64,000 nt of DNA from Alphaproteobacteria bacterium (GCA_018821435.1 JAHJME010000042.1:1-64000), one strand, 5' to 3'. Counted from the stretch's first letter, positions 17,033-27,108 are shown. Notes: generated by a model not told the origin, from the letters alone. Made by a program: numbers and translations.

Positions 17033-17361
17033 CTCAAGCCTCGGCCATCGATCGCACGTTCTCGGCGCTCGCCGACCCGACGCGGCGGCATCTGCTGCTG
17101 CGGCTGAAGGACGAACCGGGCCTGTCGGTGAGCGAGCTCGCGCGGCCGCTGTCGCTGAAGCTTCCCGGCATGATGAAGCATCTGGACGTCCTGTCCGACG
17201 CCGGGCTGATCACCCGGACCAAGACCGGCCGCACGGTCTCGGTGAGCCTTTCCGTCGAGCCGATGCGAGAGGCCATGGCGTGGCTCCAGCGGTACGAGCG
17301 CTTCTGGGCGTCCAGCCTGGATCGGCTGGTCACCTTCGTGGAAGAGGACGGCGCCCAATGA
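17023..17361 (+). CDS. ArsR-family winged-helix regulator
   Basis: A 112-residue ArsR/SmtB-type regulator starting near AIDRTFSALADPTRRHLLLRL, the usual first helix of the group paired with SRPBCC genes. The recognition helix is in LKLPGMMKHLDVLSDAGLI. No metal-binding ELCVCDL-type cysteines are present, so it is not a classical metal sensor. ATG 17023 is taken as the start; ATGs at 16972, 16981 and 16999 in frame are alternatives and none has a good ribosome site. Its stop overlaps the SRPBCC start by ATGA. It probably represses the three-gene operon through the palindrome at its start. Confidence 0.85.
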   Translation: MVKSQASAIDRTFSALADPTRRHLLLRLKDEPGLSVSELARPLSLKLPGMMKHLDVLSDAGLITRTKTGRTVSVSLSVEPMREAMAWLQRYERFWASSLDRLVTFVEEDGAQ

Positions 17362-17794
17362 CAAGCCGCCTTCCGAGCGTGACCCTCGTGCGCAGGATCA
17401 ACGCCTCGCCCGCCAGGATCTGGGCGGCGATCACCCAGCCGGACCTGATGATGCAGTGGTGGAGTCCCGATGCGGGGCCGACGCTGAGCGTCGACGTGGA
17501 CGTGCGACCCGGCGGCCGCTTCAGCGTCGTGTTCCGGCTGCTCGACGGCTCCGAACACAACCCGACCGGAATTTACCAAGAGGTGGTTCCCGAAAAGCGG
17601 CTGGTGTTCACCTGGGACCTGCCCGGAACGCCGGAGCCAAAGTCGCTGGTCACGTTCCTGCTGGAGCCGTTCGACGGCGGCGTCGAACTGACCCTGACCC
17701 ACGAACAACTGCCCGACGACGACGCGCGCGCCAGTCACGAAGCGGGCTGGTCGGGCCTTCTCGACAAACTACCCCGTTTCCTGGAAGGCGCCCG

Positions 17795-17798
<4 letters not shown>
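17358..17798 (+). CDS. SRPBCC (AHSA1-type) START-like domain protein
   Basis: A 146-residue protein of the activator-of-Hsp90-homologue-1/SRPBCC family. It begins with VTLVRRINASPARIWAAIT, continues with MMQWWSP and PGGRFSV, and ends in a helix GWSGLLDKLPRFL. These folds form a hydrophobic cavity for a small ligand. The gene is coupled by ATGA overlaps to an ArsR regulator before it and a glutathione transferase after it. This pairing is common in soil bacteria and suggests detoxification or sensing of an organic compound, although the ligand is unknown. Confidence 0.87.
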
Positions 17799-18429
<631 letters not shown>

Positions 18430-18433
<4 letters not shown>

Positions 18434-19203
18434 GAGCACCCCGCCGGCGCGCCCCTGGCCGCGGCGATCTCGCGCCGCGCCGCCGCCATGTCGGTCTCGA
18501 ACGCCGGCTCGGAATGCAGGCGCGCGACCATGGCCGAGCCCATCGTCCGGCCGGCTTCGACGTCGGACAGGTAGTGCACGCCGCAGATCACCCGGCTCTC
18601 GCCGCCCTCCCGGCCCACCTGCAGCAGCTGGTCGGCATGGAGCGGCGCCAGTTCGGTGAGGATCAGGCCCCAGGACCAGGTCGTCATGGAATGGCCCGAC
18701 GGATAGGACGAGTTGGTCTTCATCCAGTCCTCGCGCGGCACACACAGCGGCGCGTCGTTGCCGATCAGCGGGCGGGGGCGGTTGTAGGCGTTCTTGGCCG
18801 GCGTGCCGACCGTGCGGACGTCAAGCTCGACCCGGTGCAGGATCCTCCAGGTCACCGGCGTGGTCCTGGCGTTCAGATCCACGCCCATGGCGCAGGAGAA
18901 CCGCTTCAGCGCCCCGCCGCCCCACAGGTCGTTGTCGACGATGGCGGTCTGCCAGCGGGGCGAACCCTCCAGCTTGCGGGTTTCCTCGAACATGGTCCGG
19001 TCCGCCTTGCCGTGCGGCGAGTCCGGCGTGGGCGGGGGCGCGAGCACCCGCGTCCCGTCCAGCGGGTTGGCCGCGAAGTAGCCCTCCAGCTTGGCGGCGC
19101 GCAGCCCCATGGACGGGTCGTCCACAACCTGGCGCGGCGTCGAGGCGCCGGCGCAGGCGGACAGGGCGCAGACGGCCGCGGCGGTCAGGAGGTATCGGAT
19201 CAA
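18430..19203 (-). CDS. Class A (PAP2-type) acid phosphatase, lipoprotein
   Basis: A 257-residue exported phosphatase. The N terminus is a lipoprotein signal with lipobox LSAC (C17), so it is probably anchored in the outer membrane or periplasm. The PAP2 signature is complete: K-x6-RP in KNAYNRPRP, PSGH, and SR-x5-H-x3-D in SRVICGVHYLSD. This is the non-specific acid phosphatase PhoC type, which releases phosphate from organic esters. Regulation by phosphate is expected, but no clear Pho box was found. It lies after a small gap from the MaoC-type gene (15 bases), so the two may share a transcript. Confidence 0.9.
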
Positions 19204-19218
19204 GTCTCTGCTCTCGCT

Positions 19219-20091
19219 TCAGCTTCGAAGAACGGTCTTGCCGTTCTTGATGACGGTCACGCCGCGTTCCTTAACCCGCGCCTCGAACGAGATCACGTTC
19301 CCGTCCGTCCAGAGGTCGACCGTGATGGTGTCGCCCGGGAACACCGGCGCGGAGAATCGGGCCTGGTGGCTGGCGATCCTGTCGGCGTCGTAGTTCACGA
19401 CCGCCTGGAGCACGGCGCGGCAGGTGATGCCGTAGGTGCACAGGCCGTGCAGGATCGGGCGCGGGAAGCCGGCCCGCTTGGCGATGTCGGGATCGGAGTG
19501 CAGCGGGTTGCGGTCGCCGTTCAGCCGGTAGATCAGCGCCTGGTCCTCGCGGGTGGTGAAGTCCACGGAGATGTCCGGTTTGCGCTCGGGCACCGGGTGC
19601 GGCTCGGGGGCGCCTTCGGACGGCCCGCCGAAGCCGCCGTCGCCGCGGCAGAAGCTGGAGCCGGTCAGGGTGGCGACCTTTTCGCCCTTGTCGTCGCGCC
19701 AGATGGTCTCGCTGACCAGCACAGCGCCCTTGTCCTTGCCCTTGTCGAACGCGCCGATGGTGCGGCTCTCGGAGGTATAGGTCCCCGAGGAGGACAGCGG
19801 CCGGTGCAGCTCCACCTTCTGCTCGCCGTGCACCAACATCAGGAAGTTGGGGGCGCTGGGCCGGTGACCCTCCTTGGTCGGAAGAGGCTCGCCGCGGCCA
19901 TAGGCCAGCACCGTGGCGGCGGTCGGCACGACCTTCAGGCCCTTTTCGTAGACGAACGGCAGCTCGGTCTCGTTCATCGGATCCTGGCCCAGGCCGATGC
20001 CCAGGCCGTACAGCATCACGTCCTTGTCGCCGTAGCTGAAGGTCTTGGGCTTGGTCCCCTGGTCGAGAATGTCGGGATAGAAGATGGGCAT
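19219..20091 (-). CDS. MaoC-family double-hotdog enoyl-CoA hydratase
   Basis: A 290-residue protein made of two hotdog halves. The C-terminal half has the hydratase-2 motif, LNGDRNPLHSDPDIAKRAGF with the catalytic Asp and His, followed by PRPILHGLCTYG. The layout matches peroxisomal MFE-2-type 2-enoyl-CoA hydratases, which form (R)-3-hydroxyacyl-CoA from trans-2-enoyl-CoA. It could serve fatty-acid or sterol side-chain breakdown or PHA precursor supply. ATG 20091 is chosen because GGGGAG lies six to seven bases upstream; a longer frame to 20169 lacks family similarity. Confidence 0.88.
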   Translation of the reverse strand: MPIFYPDILDQGTKPKTFSYGDKDVMLYGLGIGLGQDPMNETELPFVYEKGLKVVPTAATVLAYGRGEPLPTKEGHRPSAPNFLMLVHGEQKVELHRPLSSSGTYTSESRTIGAFDKGKDKGAVLVSETIWRDDKGEKVATLTGSSFCRGDGGFGGPSEGAPEPHPVPERKPDISVDFTTREDQALIYRLNGDRNPLHSDPDIAKRAGFPRPILHGLCTYGITCRAVLQAVVNYDADRIASHQARFSAPVFPGDTITVDLWTDGNVISFEARVKERGVTVIKNGKTVLRS

Positions 20092-20275
20092 GGGCGCTCC
20101 CCGGCGACGGTGATGTTCTTGGTCTTGGCGGTTCGGGCCGATTGAAGGGGTTGATCGCCGCGGGCGCAAGCGTGCGCACCGGATTTGCCGCCGGTATCGG
20201 GATCGGCTAGAGGAGGCGACTTCGCGCGCGAGACCCGGCAGCCGGCGTCACCGCTCCACGATTCGAAGGTTTGTG

Positions 20276-21076
20276 ATGTCCGAGACCCAAATGCCGAACG
20301 GCCAGCTTTCCGGCAACGTGCTGTTCTACTCGAAGCCCGAGCCGCTGGCGAAGGAGCTGCACTCCAAGATCGGCGTGAAGCGGATGGACGGCCCGTTCGC
20401 CTTCGCCAAGGTCGGCCACGCCATTCCGCTGACCGTGGGCGAATTCCCGCTGGCCGCCGTGACCGGCCCGATCATCTTCGTCGGCGACGAAAAGCTGCCG
20501 ATCGCGGTCATGGGCCTGAACGCGGGCGAGAACATGTTCGTCAAGGACGACGGCACGTTCGAGAGCGGCATCTACATCCCGGCCTATGTGCGCCGCTATC
20601 CGTTCGTGTTCGCCAACGACGAGCAGAACAACCAGATGGTCCTGTGCATCGACCGCAACGCCGAGTTCATCGTCGACAAGGGCTATGACATGGCCTTCTT
20701 CGAGGCCAACGGCGAGCCGACCGAGTACACGAAGAACTGCATCGAATTCTGCAACAACTTCGAGGTCGAGCGTCAGCGCACGGTCAGCTTCACCCAGATC
20801 CTGAAGGACCTGGACCTGTTCGAGATGAAGGAAGCCACCTTCACCCCGGCCAACCCCGACGGCACCGCCGGCGAAGTCCAGAAGATCGCCGAGTATTTCG
20901 GCGTCTCGGAAGAGAAGCTGAACGCCCTGCCGGCCGCCAAGTTCGTCGAACTGCGCGACAACGGCGCCCTGGGCCAGATCTACGCCCACATGCACAGCCT
21001 GGTCGGCTGGGACCGCATGATCGCCCTGGCGCTCACCAAGGCGGCGGCGGAGCAGCCGCAAGCGGCGAACGCGTAA
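20276..21076 (+). CDS. SapC-family protein
   Basis: A 266-residue soluble protein matching the SapC family, named after a gene in the Campylobacter fetus S-layer locus. Typical parts are the N-terminal PLAKELHSKIGVK, the central GIYIPAYVRRYPFVFA and the acidic segment before the C terminus. There is no signal peptide or membrane segment. Biochemical function is not established. Caulobacter has a prominent S-layer, but nothing else in this window belongs to S-layer export, so a role there is only suggested. ATG 20276 has GAAGG six bases upstream; GTG 20273 is the adjacent alternative. Confidence 0.85.
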   Translation: MSETQMPNGQLSGNVLFYSKPEPLAKELHSKIGVKRMDGPFAFAKVGHAIPLTVGEFPLAAVTGPIIFVGDEKLPIAVMGLNAGENMFVKDDGTFESGIYIPAYVRRYPFVFANDEQNNQMVLCIDRNAEFIVDKGYDMAFFEANGEPTEYTKNCIEFCNNFEVERQRTVSFTQILKDLDLFEMKEATFTPANPDGTAGEVQKIAEYFGVSEEKLNALPAAKFVELRDNGALGQIYAHMHSLVGWDRMIALALTKAAAEQPQAANA

Positions 21077-21093
21077 GAGCTGGAGACTAAATT

Positions 21094-21248
21094 CCTCCCC
21101 CGTTGGGGGAGCTGTCGCCGTAGGCGACGGAGGGGGCTTCCACTCAAAAGGTGGGGCCCCTTTCCGATTCTGGGCTTGGGGTCATCCCTACGTTCTGAGT
21201 GGAAGCCCTCTCAATCGGCATTCGCCGACAGCTCCCCCAACGGGGAAG
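21094..21248. repeat. Large intergenic inverted repeat (CTCCCCC family)
   Basis: The whole gap between the convergent sapC-like and hotdog genes is one palindrome. Left arm segments CCCCGTTGGGGGAGCTGTCG and GGGGGCTTCCACTCA are mirrored by TGAGTGGAAGCCC and CGACAGCTCCCCCAACGGGG on the right. The centre of about 60 bases is unpaired. It is the clearest full-length copy of the element also seen at 1257 and 36196. Confidence 0.75.
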
Positions 21249-21258
21249 CAACTAGGGC

Positions 21259-21651
21259 TCAGCGTTGAAAAACGCTCCGGGTCAGGCAGCTGAACACCAG
21301 CCGTCCCGCCTCATCCAGCAGGTCGTGCTGGGCGATGACGATGCCCTTGCCCTCGCCCACCGGATCCTTGGCCATCACTGTCATCCGGCCGCGCAGCAGC
21401 TCGCCCACCGGCGGATTGCGCATCCAGCGCAGCGCATCGACGCCCAGGCGTTTAGTCTGCGGCCAGTCGGTGGCGGCCATCGCGTCCAGCCGGGCCCAGA
21501 TCGCATAGACCATGGCGTCGGGCGCCCCACGGTCGGCCGTCCAGCCCGGCGTGAACGCGGCGATGAAGGTGTCCAGCGCGGCCCCATCCACACCCGCCGC
21601 GCCCAGGGAGACCACCTGGCCGATATCGATATCGTCGAAGGAAGCGGGCAC
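21259..21651 (-). CDS. Single-domain MaoC-like hotdog protein
   Basis: A 130-residue protein starting PASFDDIDIGQVVSLG, like the N terminus of MaoC dehydratase/thioesterase-like hotdog proteins, and ending VIAQHDLLDEAGRLVFSCLTRSV, a typical hotdog strand pair. The hydratase-2 catalytic Asp/His motif is not obvious, so the activity (hydratase, thioesterase or binding) is undecided. The start is GTG at 21651 with AGGAG nine bases upstream; the open frame runs further only through the divergent promoter region. It is divergent from the DsbD-like gene. Confidence 0.7.
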   Translation of the reverse strand: MPASFDDIDIGQVVSLGAAGVDGAALDTFIAAFTPGWTADRGAPDAMVYAIWARLDAMAATDWPQTKRLGVDALRWMRNPPVGELLRGRMTVMAKDPVGEGKGIVIAQHDLLDEAGRLVFSCLTRSVFQR

Positions 21652-21784
21652 GCGGCGGAACTCCTGGTGAGCGGAAAACGCGATTCGTCGATCATGGCCC
21701 GCGAAGGCCCTGAGTCGAGCCCGCTTTGCGCTACGGACACAGCCGCGCCATATAGCGCCCACACGGCTGGCGCAGCTTGAGGTC

Positions 21785-23905
21785 ATGATGCGGTTTCTGC
21801 TGGGCGCGATCGTCGCCCTCCTCCTTCCGGGCATGGCGCTGGCCCAGCCGGTCAACACCGGCCACCTGACGGCCGAGCTGGTCCCCGCCGCGCAAGGCGT
21901 CGCGCCCGGCCAGACGATCCACGTGGCGCTGCGCCAGAAGATCCAGAAGGGCTGGCACACCTATTGGCGCAACGCCGGCGACAGCGGCGAGGCCACCAAG
22001 GTCGTCTGGACCCTGCCGCCCGGTTGGACCGCGTCCGACTTCACCTGGCCCACCCCCCACCGCCTGCCGGTCGGCCCGCTGACCAACTACGGCTACGAGG
22101 ACGAGGTGCTGCTGCCGGTGACGCTGACCGCGCCCGCCAACGCCAAGCCCGGCCAGACGGTCACGCTGAAGGCCGCCGCCGCCTTCCTGGTCTGCGCCGA
22201 CATCTGCGTGCCCGAGGACGCTGTGCTGACGCTGTCCCTGCCGGTGACGGACGGACCCGCGCCCGCCGACCCCAAGTGGGGCGCGATCATCGACAAGACC
22301 CTGGCCGACGCGCCCAAGCCCGCGGGCCTGACCGGCGCCTTCGAGAAACAGGGCGAGGTCGTCAAGCTGGCGATCACCGGCGCGGCGCTGAAGGGCGCGG
22401 ACATGGCCGGCGCCTATTTCTTCCCGTTCGCCGGCACGGTCATCGACCACGCCAAGCCCCAGGCCATCGAGCGCGGCCCCGAGGGCCTGACGCTGTCGAT
22501 CGCCCCCGGCTACGATTTCCAGTCGCCGAACCCGCCCAAGGAACTGGCCGGCGTGTTGGCCATCGGCGGCAAGGCCTATGAGGTCGCCGCCACGCCGGGT
22601 CCGCTACCCGCCACCGCCTCGGGCCTGGGTCCGCCGCCGGTGAAGCTGGCCGCGCCGGCCGGGGCCGCGAATCTGGGCTTGGCGTCGGCCGCCTTCTTCG
22701 CCCTGATCGGCGGGCTGATCCTGAACCTGATGCCCTGCGTCTTCCCGGTGCTGGCCATGAAGGCCGCGTCGCTGGCGGGACACGCCGGCGAGCAGGCTGA
22801 GGCGCGCAAGCAGGGCCTAGCGTTCGGCGTCGGCGTGCTGGTGACCTTCCTCGGGTTGGCGGCGGTGCTGATCGCGCTGCGCTCGGCCGGCGACCAGCTG
22901 GGGTGGGGCTTCCAGCTCCAGGACCCCGCCGTCGTGGCGGGCCTCGCGCTGCTGATGCTGCTGGTGGCGCTGAACCTGTCGGGCCTGTTCGAGGTCGGGA
23001 CGTCGCTGCAGGGCGTGGGCTCGGGCCTGGCGACCAAGCCTGGCCTCAGCGGCTCGTTCTTCACCGGCGTGCTGGCCGTGGTGGTCGCCGCGCCCTGCAC
23101 CGCGCCGTTCATGGGACCGGCCCTGGGCTGGGCGCTGACCCAACCGCCGGCCGCCGCCCTGGTGGTGTTCCTGGCGCTGGGCATCGGCTTCGCCCTGCCC
23201 TTCGTCGCCGTGGCCTTCGTGCCCGGCCTGCTGGCCCGCCTCCCGAGGCCCGGCCCGTGGATGGACGGCTTCAAGAAGCTGCTGGCCTTCCCGATGTACG
23301 CCGCCGTCGCCTGGCTGGTCTGGGTGCTGACGGTGCAGGTGGGCTCGGACGCCGTGCCGCGCATCCTGGGCGCCGCGGTGATCCTGGCGCTGGCCGCCTG
23401 GATCTACGGCATCGTGCAGCGCCGCGCGGTGATGGGCGGGCGACCGGTCGTGCTGGCCGCGCTGGCCAGCATCCTAGGCGCCGTCGCCATCGGCGGCGGG
23501 GCGCTGTGGCCGGCCTATTCCGTCGCCACCGAGGCCTCCGGCGCCGCCAAGCTGGAGGACGAGGCCTACACGCCCGCCCGCCTCGCGGCGCTACAGGCGG
23601 AAGGCCGCCCGGTGCTGGTCAACTACACCGCCGCCTGGTGCGTGAGCTGCCAGGTCAACGACCGGGTCGCGCTGTCCACCACCGCCGTCTCCGAGGCGCT
23701 GAAGCGCAACAACGCTGTCTACCTCAAGGCGGACTGGACCAAGCGCGACGGCGCCATCGCCGCCGAACTGGCCAGATTCGGCCGGGCCGGCGTGCCGCTC
23801 TACCTCGTGTATGGCGCGAAGGGCGGCGATCCGGCTATCCTGCCCTCCATCCTGACCGAAGGCGTCGTGGTCAAGGCCCTGGACGCCGCCGGCAAGACCA
23901 GCTGA
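21785..23905 (+). CDS. DsbD/ScsB-type thiol:disulfide interchange protein
   Basis: A 706-residue three-part reductase. A signal peptide (1-20) leads to a periplasmic DsbD-alpha-like domain with cysteines C137 and C141 in CADICVPED. A membrane domain of about eight segments holds the redox pair C318 (LNLMPCVFP) and C438 (APCTAPFMGP). The C-terminal thioredoxin domain has C619-VS-C622 in AAWCVSC. It passes electrons from cytoplasmic thioredoxin to periplasmic thiols, for cytochrome c maturation, disulfide isomerisation or metal-stress repair. The alpha domain is closer to ScsB/CcdA-fusion proteins than to E. coli DsbD. The redoxin gene 26 bases downstream is a likely partner. Confidence 0.88.
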   Translation: MMRFLLGAIVALLLPGMALAQPVNTGHLTAELVPAAQGVAPGQTIHVALRQKIQKGWHTYWRNAGDSGEATKVVWTLPPGWTASDFTWPTPHRLPVGPLTNYGYEDEVLLPVTLTAPANAKPGQTVTLKAAAAFLVCADICVPEDAVLTLSLPVTDGPAPADPKWGAIIDKTLADAPKPAGLTGAFEKQGEVVKLAITGAALKGADMAGAYFFPFAGTVIDHAKPQAIERGPEGLTLSIAPGYDFQSPNPPKELAGVLAIGGKAYEVAATPGPLPATASGLGPPPVKLAAPAGAANLGLASAAFFALIGGLILNLMPCVFPVLAMKAASLAGHAGEQAEARKQGLAFGVGVLVTFLGLAAVLIALRSAGDQLGWGFQLQDPAVVAGLALLMLLVALNLSGLFEVGTSLQGVGSGLATKPGLSGSFFTGVLAVVVAAPCTAPFMGPALGWALTQPPAAALVVFLALGIGFALPFVAVAFVPGLLARLPRPGPWMDGFKKLLAFPMYAAVAWLVWVLTVQVGSDAVPRILGAAVILALAAWIYGIVQRRAVMGGRPVVLAALASILGAVAIGGGALWPAYSVATEASGAAKLEDEAYTPARLAALQAEGRPVLVNYTAAWCVSCQVNDRVALSTTAVSEALKRNNAVYLKADWTKRDGAIAAELARFGRAGVPLYLVYGAKGGDPAILPSILTEGVVVKALDAAGKTS

Positions 23906-23931
23906 CCCTTTCCCCCGAAGGAGCCGCACCG

Positions 23932-24543
23932 ATGACCCGCTTCCTTGTTGCTCTAGCTGCCGCCAGCGCGATCGCCGCCCCCGCGTTCGCCGCGCCGGTG
24001 CTGGGCCAGCCCGCCCCGGCTTTCCAGGCGGTCGACGCGTCGGGCAAGACCCGCTCGCTCTCGGAATTCAAGGGCAAGACCGTGGTCCTGGAATGGACCA
24101 ACAACGGCTGCCCCTACGTCCAGAAGCACTACAACTCGGGCAACATGCAGGGCCTGCAGACCCGGGCGACCAAGGACGGCGTCGTGTGGCTGACGCTGAT
24201 CTCGTCGGCGCCCGGCATGCAAGGCTACCTGACCGGTCCGCAGGCCCGGCAGTGGAAGGCCGAGGAGAAGGCCGCCTCCACCGACGTGCTGCTAGATCCC
24301 AAGGGGACCGTCGGCCGCGCGTACGAGGCCAAGACAACCCCGCACATGTACATCGTCGATAAGACCGGCAAGCTGGTCTACATGGGCGGCATCGACGACA
24401 AGGCGTCATCGGATCCCGATAGCCTGAAGGGCGCCAAGAACTACGTCACCGCCGCGCTCGCCGACGTGAAGGCCGGCCGCGCCGTGGCCCAGGCCGCAAC
24501 CCAGCCCTATGGCTGCAGCGTGAAGTACGGCTCCGCCGGCTAA
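23932..24543 (+). CDS. Exported thioredoxin-fold (AhpC/TSA-like) protein
   Basis: A 203-residue exported redoxin. The signal peptide ends near AFAAP (residue 21); the body has the AhpC/TSA start GQPAPAFQAVDASGKTRSLS and the single active-site cysteine in NNGCPYVQKHY, where a CxxC would be in a thioredoxin. This NGCPYV form is typical of the YncC/ResA-like redoxin family with peroxiredoxin-like character. A second cysteine near the C terminus (YGCSVKY) may be the resolving one. ATG 23932 has GAAGGAG upstream. It follows the DsbD-like gene closely and probably receives its electrons. Confidence 0.85.
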   Translation: MTRFLVALAAASAIAAPAFAAPVLGQPAPAFQAVDASGKTRSLSEFKGKTVVLEWTNNGCPYVQKHYNSGNMQGLQTRATKDGVVWLTLISSAPGMQGYLTGPQARQWKAEEKAASTDVLLDPKGTVGRAYEAKTTPHMYIVDKTGKLVYMGGIDDKASSDPDSLKGAKNYVTAALADVKAGRAVAQAATQPYGCSVKYGSAG

Positions 24544-24553
24544 AGAGGTCCGA

Positions 24554-26170
24554 TTGTCCAAGTCCGACGCCGCCTGGGCGGCCCTTTCGAAGGCCGGTGA
24601 GGCCGCGCGCGAGCGGCGCATCGACGGCCTGTTCGCCGCCGAGCCTGACCGCCTGACCCGCCTGGGAATCTCGGCCGCCGGACTGGAGATCGACCTCTCC
24701 AAACAGCCCTGGTCGCTGGCCGATCTGGCCACGATGCTGGACCTGGCCAAGGCGTCCGACATCGAGGCGGCGCGGAGCCGGCTGTTCGCCGGCGAGATCG
24801 TCAATGCTTCGGAGGGCCGCCCGGCCCTTCACATGGCCTTGCGCGCGCCGCAGGGGTCTGACTTCCGCGCCGATGGCGTCCCGGTGTCGGCCGATGTCGA
24901 GACCACCCGCGCCGGCATGGCCGCCTTCGCCGAGGCCGTGCGCTCGGGGGCCAAGACCGGCGCCACGGGCAAGCCGTTCCGCGCCATCGTCCACATCGGC
25001 ATCGGCGGCTCCGACCTGGGTCCGCGACTGATCTGGGAAGCGCTGAAGCCGCTGGACCCGCAGATCGAGCTGCGGTTCGTCGCCAACGTCGACCCGGCCG
25101 AACTGGCCCAGGCCCTGACTGGCCTGGACCCCGCCGAGACGATGATCGTCACCGTCTCAAAGACCTTCACCACGCTGGAGACCCTGACCAACGCCGAGGC
25201 CGCGCGGGCGTGGCTGCGCGCCAGTCTGGGCGTCGCCTCGGACAGCCATCTCGTGGCCGTCTCCGCCGCCCCGGAAAAGGCCCAGGCGTTCGGCGTCCCG
25301 GCCGACCAGGTGTTCGGCTTCTGGGACTGGGTCGGCGGCCGCTATTCGATCTGGTCGTCGGTGGGACTCTCCTGCGCGGTGGCGCTGGGCTACGACGCCT
25401 TCGCCCGGATGCTGGCCGGCGCGCGGGCGATGGACGAGCACTTCGAGACGGCGCCCCTGACCGCCAACGCCCCGGTGTTGCTGGCGCTGGCGCACATGTT
25501 CAATCGCAACGGCCTGGATCGCCCGATCCGCGCCGTGGTCCCCTACGCCCAGCGCCTGCGCCTGTTCGCGGCCTTCCTGCAGCAGCTGGAGATGGAATCG
25601 AACGGCAAGCGGGTGACGGCGCAGGGCCAGCCCGCGCCACACGCCACGGCCACCAGCGTGTTCGGCGACGCTGGCACCAACGGCCAGCACGCCTTCTTCC
25701 AGCTCCTGCACCAGGGGGTGGACATCGTCCCGGTGGACATCCTGGCGGTCCGCGAGGGCGCGGAGGGCGATCCAACCGCCCAGACCAAGCTGCTGGCCAA
25801 CGCCATCGCCCAGGCCGAGGCGCTGATGGTCGGGCGCACCGAGGTCGACGTCCGGGCCGAACTAACCGCCGCCGGCCGCACGCCGGCCGAGATCGACGCC
25901 CTGGCGCCCCAGCGCACGTTCCCCGGCAACCGGCCCACCAGCTTCATCCTGCTGGACCGCCTGGATCCCGAGCGGATGGGCGCCCTGGTGGCCCTCTATG
26001 AGCACAAGACCTTCGTCGAGGGGGTGCTGTGGGGGATCAACAGCTTCGACCAGTGGGGCGTGGAGCTGGGCAAGTCCCTGGCGACCCGTGTCCTGGGCGA
26101 GCTGGAGGGCGGCCCCGCCGGCGCGCACGATCCGTCCACGGCGGCGCTGATCGCGCGGTTGAGGTCGTAA
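24554..26170 (+). CDS. pgi: Glucose-6-phosphate isomerase
   Basis: A 538-residue enzyme that interconverts glucose 6-phosphate and fructose 6-phosphate. PGI signatures are visible: GIGGSDLGPRL for phosphate binding, VSKTFTTLET, FWDWVGGRYSIWSSVGL, and the catalytic region QLEMESNGKRV and FQLLHQG near residue 380, with the final lysine motif GINSFDQWGVELGK. The start is TTG at 24554, 5 bases after GAGG. It begins 10 bases after the redoxin gene and may share its transcript. The length fits the family. Confidence 0.95.
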   Translation: MSKSDAAWAALSKAGEAARERRIDGLFAAEPDRLTRLGISAAGLEIDLSKQPWSLADLATMLDLAKASDIEAARSRLFAGEIVNASEGRPALHMALRAPQGSDFRADGVPVSADVETTRAGMAAFAEAVRSGAKTGATGKPFRAIVHIGIGGSDLGPRLIWEALKPLDPQIELRFVANVDPAELAQALTGLDPAETMIVTVSKTFTTLETLTNAEAARAWLRASLGVASDSHLVAVSAAPEKAQAFGVPADQVFGFWDWVGGRYSIWSSVGLSCAVALGYDAFARMLAGARAMDEHFETAPLTANAPVLLALAHMFNRNGLDRPIRAVVPYAQRLRLFAAFLQQLEMESNGKRVTAQGQPAPHATATSVFGDAGTNGQHAFFQLLHQGVDIVPVDILAVREGAEGDPTAQTKLLANAIAQAEALMVGRTEVDVRAELTAAGRTPAEIDALAPQRTFPGNRPTSFILLDRLDPERMGALVALYEHKTFVEGVLWGINSFDQWGVELGKSLATRVLGELEGGPAGAHDPSTAALIARLRS

Positions 26171-26235
26171 GGCTGAGCACGGCGGTGGGCTCGCACAGCT
26201 TGCCCCACCCACGCGCAGCAGGTCATCTTTCTGTC

Positions 26236-27108
26236 ATGACGCTCGCCACTCCGGCCGGCGCGGTCGCCAGACCGGGCCGGCATGACCACATCGTCGACAG
26301 GCTGATCGCCGAGCGAGCGCCGAAGCTGGCCGCCAGCCCGCTCTGGCCCGTGACGCGGCCGCTGCTCTACGCCCTGCTGGACTACGCCAAGGCCCGGCGG
26401 ATGGCCGACGCCATCGCCTCCCTGCCCGGCCGCGCCGCGCTGGACCATATCTCCGAGCTGCTTTCGCTGAAGGTCGCCGTGACGGGCCTTGACCGCGTCC
26501 CGACCACGGGCCGCCTCGTGGTGATCTGCAACCACCCCACCGGCATCGCCGACGGCATCGCGGTGTTCGACGCGCTGAAGGCCATCCGCCAGGACATCTG
26601 CTTCTACGCCAACGCCGACGCCCACCGGGTCTCGCCGCGCTTCGACGAGATCCTGATCCCGGTCGAATGGGTGGAGGCCAAGCGCACCCGCGAGAAGACC
26701 CGCAACACCCTGACCCTCACCCGCGAGGCGCTGGAGGCCGAGCGCTGCCTGGTGATCTTCCCGGCCGGCAAGCTGGCGCGGCGCCAGCCCGACGGGCGGC
26801 TGGCCGAGTCCGACTGGATGCCCTCGGCGGTCTCCATCGCGCGGAAGTACGAGGCGCCCGTCCTGCCGATCCAGGTGGAGGGGCCATGGTCGACGCTGTT
26901 CCACTTCTTCCACGGCTTCTCGGGCGAACTGCGCGACATCACCCTCTTCCACGAGCTGCTGAACAAGCAGGGTCGCGAATTCCACCTGACCATCGGTCGG
27001 CCGATCCCCGCCGTGGCGCTGGACGGCGATCCGATCGAGGTGACGGCGCGGCTGAAGGCCCATGTCGAGCATGGTCTGGCCGCCGACCCGGATCGGATCT
27101 TCGCATGA
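26236..27108 (+). CDS. PlsC-like lysophospholipid acyltransferase family protein
   Basis: A 290-residue acyltransferase. The acyl-acceptor motif is NHPTGIADG (H followed by D after five residues, as in the hemolysin/ornithine-lipid-like subgroup rather than the strict HX4D), and the later motifs are FPAGKLARR and PVLPIQVEG. It should place an acyl chain on a lysophospholipid or glycerol-phosphate at the inner membrane. Another acylation substrate such as an ornithine lipid cannot be excluded. Its stop overlaps the tsaE start by ATGA, opening a long coupled gene run. Confidence 0.82.
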   Translation: MTLATPAGAVARPGRHDHIVDRLIAERAPKLAASPLWPVTRPLLYALLDYAKARRMADAIASLPGRAALDHISELLSLKVAVTGLDRVPTTGRLVVICNHPTGIADGIAVFDALKAIRQDICFYANADAHRVSPRFDEILIPVEWVEAKRTREKTRNTLTLTREALEAERCLVIFPAGKLARRQPDGRLAESDWMPSAVSIARKYEAPVLPIQVEGPWSTLFHFFHGFSGELRDITLFHELLNKQGREFHLTIGRPIPAVALDGDPIEVTARLKAHVEHGLAADPDRIFA

